Source of the DNA: an uncultured Brachyspira sp.
GTDB lineage: Bacteria; Spirochaetota; Brachyspiria; Brachyspirales; Brachyspiraceae
NCBI RefSeq assembly: GCF_934747485.1
Contig: NZ_CAKVGN010000081.1
Location: 1 to 11,542, forward strand
DNA: 11,542 bases
Reading direction: 5' to 3'
The notes under the pieces are model-generated. The model searched no databases. It was given only the letters and a program-made list of their open reading frames with translations, and was not told where the DNA came from. The position numbers and the translations under genes are program-made. The stretch's first letter is position 1. Each line of letters begins with the position of its first letter. Positions 7,508 through 11,542 of this stretch are shown here, in pieces.

Positions 7508-7843
7508 ATGAAAAGCAAAAAAGTTATTGACAATAATAGAGAAGTAAAAAAAGAAAAAAAAACATATAGTCTTGGTGCTGTATTTTTGGTTGTTATAATA
7601 TTTGTAATAATTTCTATAGCTCTTACTTTTATAAGAAATATGAAGTCTAATGAAATTTTAAAAGAAGTTCATAATTTGGATAGGCAAATAGAGATTTTAG
7701 AAAAAGAAGTGAAAGTGCTTACTGCAAAAGAATCAGAATTATCTTCTCCAAATAGATTTATAGAAACGGCTATAATTAATGGCTTTAGTTCTGCTGGAAC
7801 TGAAGATGATATAATATATTTAAAAATAGAGTCTGATAAATAA
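7508..7843 (+). CDS. ftsL: FtsL-like cell division protein
   Basis: This is a 111-residue bitopic protein: a basic cytoplasmic tail (1-20), one hydrophobic membrane segment (about 22-43), then a heptad-like Leu/Ile/Glu/Lys stretch (about 46-78) predicted to form a coiled coil outside the inner membrane. Size, topology and position directly after rsmH are those of FtsL, which pairs with FtsB (DivIC) in the FtsQLB complex and activates septal peptidoglycan synthesis. FtsL sequences are poorly conserved, so the name rests on topology and synteny rather than on motifs. GAGG at 7500-7503 sits four bases before the ATG. No ftsI follows; murE starts 60 bases downstream. Confidence 0.7.
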   Translation: MKSKKVIDNNREVKKEKKTYSLGAVFLVVIIFVIISIALTFIRNMKSNEILKEVHNLDRQIEILEKEVKVLTAKESELSSPNRFIETAIINGFSSAGTEDDIIYLKIESDK

Positions 7844-7903
7844 TATTTTACTATTTATAAAATTTTAGTAATTTAAATTAATAAATAATTTAGGTAAATA
7901 AAA

Positions 7904-9427
7904 ATGAAATATTTTAAAGATGTTATAAAAGGCTATGATAATTTAAATACTAAAGAAATAACAAAAGAAAGCTTAAAATTAGAAGTAAAATCCATAGCAT
8001 ATAATTCAAAACTTGTAAAGAAAAATTATATATTTGTTGCCATTAAAGGCTTAAAAGATGATGGGCATAAATATATAGAAAGTGCTATTAAAAATAAAGC
8101 AAGTATTATTATTTATGATATTTCTGCAGATAAAAGTTTTATTAAAAATCTAAAAGAAAAATATAAAAATGTTTGTTTTGTAGGAAGCAAAAATCCAAGA
8201 GAGACTTTAGCATATATAGCTTCTAAACTATATGATGAGCCTACAAAAAAAATGCATTCTATAGCAATAACAGGAACTAATGGAAAAACTACTACAAGTT
8301 ATCTATTAAAAGCTGCTTTAGAGAGTAATAAAAATAAAACTGCTCTAATAGGCACTATAAAAAACATGATAGGCAAATCAGAAATAAAAACTAATCTTAC
8401 AACTCCAGAATCTGTAGATTTAGAAAGTATTTTTTATAAGGCGTATAAAAAAAATGTTTCTCATATTGTAATGGAAGCTTCTTCGCAGGCACTTGCTATG
8501 GACAGATGCGACTATATTAATTATGATGCTGCAATATTTACAAACCTCACTGAAGACCATTTAGATTATCATGTAGATATGAAAAATTATTTGAAGGCTA
8601 AATTAAAATTATTTTCTCTGCTTAAACAAAGCTCCAAAAAGAAAAAATTAGCTATTATAAACATTAACACAGATTATTTTAAAGAGATAAAAAATTATAT
8701 AAAAAAATTAGATTTAAAAATGGTTACTTACGGCTTAAATGAAAAAGCGGACTATTATGCCAAAATTATAACCCTAAACTCTAAATATAGTGAATATGAG
8801 TTTTATGCTAAGGGAAAGTTTATATCAAAAGTAAAGCTATCTCTTTTGGGAGAGTTTAATGTGGTTAATTCTTTATCTGTTTTAGCTTATGCTTATGAAT
8901 ATAAATTAGATATAGAAAAAGTAATAAAAGCTATTAGAAAGGTTCAGGTTTCCGGAAGGTTTGAAATAGTGAGCGGCGAAAAATGTCATTTTATTGTGGC
9001 GGTTGATTATTCTCATACTCCAGACAGTTTAGAAAATATATTAGTGGAATCTAAAAAATTAAAGCCTAATAGGGTGATAGTGGTATTTGGCTGCGGAGGG
9101 GATAGAGATAGAAAAAAACGTCCTATAATGGCTTCTATTGCAGAAAAATATGCTGATATATCTATATTAACTACAGACAATCAAAGAACTGAAAGCATAG
9201 AGCAAATAATGTCTGATATAGAAAGTGGTTTTACTAATACCAATTATAAAAAGATAATAGACAGAAAAGAAGCTATATTTGAGGCGATTAAAGAAGCAAA
9301 AGAGAATGATATAGTAATAATAGCAGGCAAAGGTCATGAAACATATCAAATATTTCCAGACAAAACTATTCATTTTGATGATAAGGAAGTTGCTAAGGAA
9401 GCATTATCAAGTATTGGTAAATGTTAG
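7904..9427 (+). CDS. murE: UDP-MurNAc-tripeptide synthetase (Mur ligase, MurE)
   Basis: MurE adds the third, diamino acid residue to UDP-MurNAc-L-Ala-D-Glu in the cytoplasm, using ATP. The 507-residue protein has the three Mur ligase domains: the N-terminal UDP-binding domain (1-110); the ATP domain with P-loop ITGTNGKTT (122-130), TTPES (166-170), EASSQAL (191-197), TNLTEDHLDYH (213-223) and the probable carbamylated Lys 233 in KAKLKLF; and the C-terminal domain with SGRFE (350-354), VDYSHTPDSL (368-377), GCGGDRDRKKR (396-406) and AGKGHETYQ (474-482). The substrate-selecting motif, DNPR in meso-diaminopimelate enzymes, here reads DNQR (425-428). The kept Arg argues against a lysine-type enzyme, but the added amino acid is uncertain; ornithine, known in other spirochaetes, is possible. 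The gene ends the rsmH-ftsL-murE cluster. Confidence 0.93.
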   Translation: MKYFKDVIKGYDNLNTKEITKESLKLEVKSIAYNSKLVKKNYIFVAIKGLKDDGHKYIESAIKNKASIIIYDISADKSFIKNLKEKYKNVCFVGSKNPRETLAYIASKLYDEPTKKMHSIAITGTNGKTTTSYLLKAALESNKNKTALIGTIKNMIGKSEIKTNLTTPESVDLESIFYKAYKKNVSHIVMEASSQALAMDRCDYINYDAAIFTNLTEDHLDYHVDMKNYLKAKLKLFSLLKQSSKKKKLAIININTDYFKEIKNYIKKLDLKMVTYGLNEKADYYAKIITLNSKYSEYEFYAKGKFISKVKLSLLGEFNVVNSLSVLAYAYEYKLDIEKVIKAIRKVQVSGRFEIVSGEKCHFIVAVDYSHTPDSLENILVESKKLKPNRVIVVFGCGGDRDRKKRPIMASIAEKYADISILTTDNQRTESIEQIMSDIESGFTNTNYKKIIDRKEAIFEAIKEAKENDIVIIAGKGHETYQIFPDKTIHFDDKEVAKEALSSIGKC

Positions 9428-9455
9428 AATATTATAAAAAACATGCTTCTATCTA

Positions 9456-9484
9456 TTGACTTTATTTATTTAAAGATATATAGT
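9456..9484 (+). promoter_or_regulatory. Strong sigma-70-type promoter of tpx
   Basis: TTGACT (9456-9461) and TATAGT (9479-9484) each match the consensus in five of six bases and are separated by the ideal 17 bases. The pair lies between murE and tpx, leaving a leader of about 70 bases before the tpx start codon. Confidence 0.7.
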
Positions 9485-9559
9485 TTTTTAAATAATATTA
9501 ATATATATAAATATTATATTTTTTGATTTTAATTTTTTTATTTGAAGGAGATAAATATT

Positions 9560-10057
9560 ATGAAGATAACATTTCAAGGCGGAGAAGTACATTTAGAAGG
9601 TGTAGCATTAGTAGAAGGTGCTAAAGCTCCTGATTTTACTGGCGTTAAAACAGATTTAAGCCCATGGTCTTTAAAAGATGCTGGCGATACAGTAAAAATT
9701 ATTTCTTCTGTACCATCTTTGGATACTCCTGTATGTGATGTACAAACTAAAAGATTTAATAAAGAAGCTTCTTCGTTAAAAGGTGTAACAGTTGTAACAG
9801 TTTCTTTAGATTTACCTTTTGCTCAGGCAAGATGGTGTGCTGCTGCTAATGCTAATTCACATATAGTATTATCAGACTATGCTGAAAGAGATTTTGGTAA
9901 GAAATTTGGTACTTTAATAAAAGAATTAAAACTTCTTACTCGTGCTGTATTTGTACTTGATAAAAACAATGTTGTAAAATATGTACAGTATGTTCCAGAA
10001 ATCACTAATGAACCTGATTATGAATCAGCAATAAAAGCAGCTAAAGAACTTTTATAA
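9560..10057 (+). CDS. tpx: Thiol peroxidase (Tpx, atypical 2-Cys peroxiredoxin)
   Basis: Tpx reduces hydrogen peroxide and alkyl hydroperoxides with electrons from thioredoxin. The 165-residue length is normal. The peroxidatic Cys 59 lies in SLDTPVCDVQTKRFN with the conserved Thr and Pro just before it. The resolving Cys 93 is in ARWCAAANA, as expected for the intramolecular disulfide of this group. The conserved start ITFQGGEVHLEG and the APDF block (23-26) fit the family. The frame is open from a TTG at 9542, but the ATG at 9560 has a strong GAAGGAG at 9544-9550 and gives the family N-terminus. It has its own promoter and is followed by a terminator and then gpx, a second peroxide-removing enzyme. 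No signal peptide, so cytoplasmic. Confidence 0.97.
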   Translation: MKITFQGGEVHLEGVALVEGAKAPDFTGVKTDLSPWSLKDAGDTVKIISSVPSLDTPVCDVQTKRFNKEASSLKGVTVVTVSLDLPFAQARWCAAANANSHIVLSDYAERDFGKKFGTLIKELKLLTRAVFVLDKNNVVKYVQYVPEITNEPDYESAIKAAKELL

Positions 10058-10079
10058 TTAAAATATTTTTTTAGAAATT

Positions 10080-10114
10080 AAGCATATCTTTATTTTTAAA
10101 GGTATGCTTTTTTT
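10080..10114 (+). terminator. Rho-independent terminator between tpx and gpx
   Basis: Bases 10080-10092 pair with 10097-10109 over 13 positions with a single wobble, around a TTTT loop. Seven T's follow at 10108-10114. It ends only 18 bases before the gpx start codon, so gpx transcription must either read through it or start inside or upstream of it. Confidence 0.8.
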
Positions 10115-10132
10115 AAATAAGGAGTTTAAGAA

Positions 10133-10618
10133 ATGAGTATATATGACTATACAGTAAAAGATGCTGAAGGCAAAGATGTAAAATTAAAGAAGTATGAAGG
10201 AAAAGTTTTGCTTATAATTAATAGTGCCACTAAATGAGGGTTTACTAAACAATATTCTGCGTTGCAGGATTTATACAAAAAATATAAAAAAGAAGGTTTT
10301 GAAATATTAGACTTTCCTTGCAATCAATTCGGCGGACAGGCAAAAGAGCCTATTGAAGAAATTGCTGAGTTTAGAAAAGAAAAATACGGCATTACTTTTA
10401 AGCTATTTGATAAAGTAAAAGTTAATAGCAAAAATGCTGATCCTTTATTTACTTATTTGAGAACCGAAAAGCCAACAGAAGAAGGTATTGATAAAATAAG
10501 ATGGAATTTCGGTAAGTTCTTAATAGACAGACATGGAAACATAGTTGGACGTTATGACCCTAGGGTAAAACCTGAAGAACTTGATGAGATAGTGGGCGAG
10601 TTATTGAAAAAAGAATAA
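10133..10618 (+). CDS. Glutathione peroxidase family selenoprotein (in-frame TGA = Sec 35)
   Basis: Read from ATG 10133, with GGAG at 10121-10124 eight bases upstream, the frame encodes 161 residues with one internal TGA at 10235-10237. The TGA is codon 35, within NSATK-U-GFTKQY, precisely where the family has its catalytic Cys or selenocysteine. The rest of the catalytic tetrad is present: Gln 69 in FPCNQFGGQ, and Trp 124 and Asn 125 in RWNFGKFLID. Length and all blocks on both sides of the TGA are normal, and no other stop interrupts the frame. A SECIS-like hairpin follows the TGA. The enzyme should reduce hydroperoxides in the cytoplasm; bacterial members usually draw electrons from thioredoxin rather than glutathione. 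A nonsense mutation of a Cys codon is the alternative, but the hairpin and intact downstream sequence argue against it. A gene caller that treats TGA as stop would report only 10262-10618, without the active site. Confidence 0.9.
10235..10272 (+). promoter_or_regulatory. Predicted bacterial SECIS element for Sec insertion
   Basis: The element lies in the coding sequence just after the UGA. Bases 10254-10260 pair with 10264-10270 over seven positions (one G-U wobble) around a GTT loop at 10261-10263. The loop G is 26 bases from the U of UGA, within the spacing known for bacterial SECIS hairpins, and the loop begins with G followed by U, as SelB recognition requires in the E. coli fdhF element. 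The loop is small (three bases). Judged by eye; not folded computationally. Confidence 0.7.
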
Positions 10619-10669
10619 AAAATATAGTTCTTTCTATAGCTTCGGTATATTGAAAAATTAGACATTATA

Positions 10670-10707
10670 AATATGCTTTTATAAATAAATTATAGAAGCA
10701 TATTTTT
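10670..10707 (+). terminator. Terminator-like hairpin after gpx
   Basis: Bases 10670-10684 pair with 10690-10704 over 15 positions with one wobble, around a five-base loop. A TATTTTTATT stretch follows. It stands about 50 bases after the gpx stop, where a terminator is expected, and before the convergent HAD gene. Confidence 0.7.
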
Positions 10708-10770
10708 ATTATTTTAGTTTTGTGGTATTATATTGCTTGAATAAAACGAGCATACTGTAAAATATTAAAA

Positions 10771-11355
10771 TTATTTAGCCCAATTTTCTACTTTTATTAC
10801 CCAAGCTTTAGTTTGATAAGCTGCCTCTAAACCTACTTCGCTGTCTTCAAAAATGACTGTCTCTTTATTTGAAACATTGAAATAATCCATGCATTTAAAA
10901 AATATCTCTGGGTGGGGTTTTTTATTTATTATATCCTCGCCTGTTAATACTAAATCAAATATATTATCTAATTTAAACTCTTTTAATATGCCGTATACTC
11001 CATTTGGTGAGGCTGTTGTTGCTAAGGCTAATCTTTTTTTATTATGATTGGACAAGATTGTATCGTAAATAAAAGGGTGAATATCTAAAAGATTAAGATT
11101 GTTTAAATATATTTCCTCTTTTTTAGTATGTATCTTCTCAATTAGAACGTCTTTCTCTTCTGTCATTTTATTTAAATCCAATATATTAGACACAAAAGTT
11201 TTATAATGCAAACCAAAGCATTTTTTATAATAATACTCTTCATCGAGATTTATATTAAACTCTCTAAAGGCATTGCTATATGAATAGTAATTTAAATAAG
11301 CACTGTCAATTAAAGTGCCGTCCATATCAAATATCAATAGTTTTATATTTTGCAT
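10771..11355 (-). CDS. HAD-superfamily hydrolase, beta-phosphoglucomutase/phosphatase-like
   Basis: This 194-residue protein has all four HAD motifs: DMDGTL with nucleophile Asp 10 and acid/base Asp 12; motif II Thr 113 or 114 in LATTAS; motif III Lys 146 in KKPHPE; and motif IV FEDSEVGLEAA with Glu 170 and Asp 171. A helical cap lies between motifs I and II (about 16-90), as in subclass I enzymes such as beta-phosphoglucomutase, phosphoglycolate phosphatase and small sugar-phosphate phosphatases. The protein is somewhat shorter than the usual 210-220 residues, with a brief C-terminal end after motif IV. The substrate cannot be inferred. It is convergent with gpx and transcribed alone in this window. 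Confidence 0.9.
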   Translation of the reverse strand: MQNIKLLIFDMDGTLIDSAYLNYYSYSNAFREFNINLDEEYYYKKCFGLHYKTFVSNILDLNKMTEEKDVLIEKIHTKKEEIYLNNLNLLDIHPFIYDTILSNHNKKRLALATTASPNGVYGILKEFKLDNIFDLVLTGEDIINKKPHPEIFFKCMDYFNVSNKETVIFEDSEVGLEAAYQTKAWVIKVENWAK

Positions 11356-11378
11356 AATTAGTACCTATATTTTTTTGA

Positions 11379-11387
11379 ATTATATCA
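11379..11387 (-). promoter_or_regulatory. Extended -10 promoter of the HAD gene
   Basis: The minus strand reads TGATATAAT, an extended -10 with a perfect TATAAT, 23 bases upstream of the HAD start codon. The expected -35 position reads TATGCA, which is poor but tolerated in extended -10 promoters. The leader would be about 16 bases, with AGG at 11364-11366 as a weak ribosome binding site. Confidence 0.5.
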
Positions 11388-11430
11388 TAAAAATAAAATT
11401 TTGCATAGATTTTTTAAAACTAAAAAACGT

Positions 11431-11492
11431 GCAATATCTGTGGCTCCTAAACAACAAGCTATTTCTTTTTGCACAGGAGCCAGACATATTGC
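11431..11492. repeat. Long imperfect inverted repeat upstream of the HAD gene
   Basis: Bases 11431-11448 pair with 11475-11492 at 16 of 18 positions, around a 26-base loop. The two mismatches (C-C and G-G) flank a single T-A pair. The arms contain the relatively GC-rich block GGCTCCT/AGGAGCC. No T tract follows on either strand, so it is not a standard terminator. A separate 10-base palindrome, AGGAATTCCT, follows at 11497-11506. No gene is supported in 11388-11542. Confidence 0.6.
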
Positions 11493-11542
11493 AGTTAGGA
11501 ATTCCTTAATTTCTTAAAGTATAGCATAGGTGTATCATAATT

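Noticed and set aside
10262..10618. A separate 118-residue truncated peroxidase starting at TTG 10262.
   Set aside because: The frame continues upstream to a proper ATG with ribosome binding site, and the family N-terminus and active site lie there; the TTG falls inside the SECIS loop.
11401..11514. Plus-strand reading frame of about 37 codons across the inverted repeat (contains AISFCTGARHIAVRN).
   Set aside because: No ribosome binding site, only a TTG start, no recognisable family, and it is explained by the inverted repeat sequence.

Overview
The window is AT-rich chromosomal DNA, very probably from a spirochaete of the genus Brachyspira. This rests on the base composition, the codon use (mostly A- or T-ending codons), the protein flavour, and short GC-rich repeat islands in an otherwise AT-rich background. 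The genus call is from pattern recognition, not a database search.

Layout, left to right. (1) 149-910: an exported protein that looks like an outer-membrane beta-barrel, followed by a strong terminator. (2) 1059-1334: the C-terminal remnant of a MATE-family transporter. (3) 1421-1497: a GC-rich repeat island, then an intact MATE transporter (1604-2956) and, 38 bases on, a GT61/DUF563-type glycosyltransferase whose last fifth is out of frame through an apparent single-base insertion. (4) 4090-6129, minus strand: uvrB, convergent with the glycosyltransferase. (5) 6262-6500: a second, larger GC-rich repeat island that shares a 16-base block, inverted, with the first. (6) 6603-9427: a compact cell-wall/division cluster, rsmH - ftsL-like - murE. 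The ftsI gene that often lies between ftsL and murE is absent. (7) 9456-10618: an oxidative-defence pair, tpx and a glutathione peroxidase. (8) 10771-11355, minus strand: a HAD-family hydrolase, with an imperfect inverted repeat upstream of it.

The most notable item is the glutathione peroxidase. Ordinary gene calling starts it at 10262 and gives a 118-residue fragment without its active site. Read from the ATG at 10133, which has a good ribosome binding site, it is a full-length 161-residue enzyme. One in-frame TGA (10235-10237) falls exactly at the catalytic cysteine/selenocysteine position. A 7-bp hairpin with a GTT loop begins 19 bases after the U of that codon, which fits a bacterial SECIS element. 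I read this as a selenoprotein, so the genome should carry selA, selB, selC and selD elsewhere.

The genes fall into three functional groups: envelope (barrel protein, glycosyltransferase, rsmH/ftsL/murE), DNA repair (uvrB) and peroxide defence (tpx, gpx). I see no CRISPR array, tRNA, rRNA, transposase or phage gene. The window is mostly ordinary chromosome with decayed genes and repeat islands in its left half.
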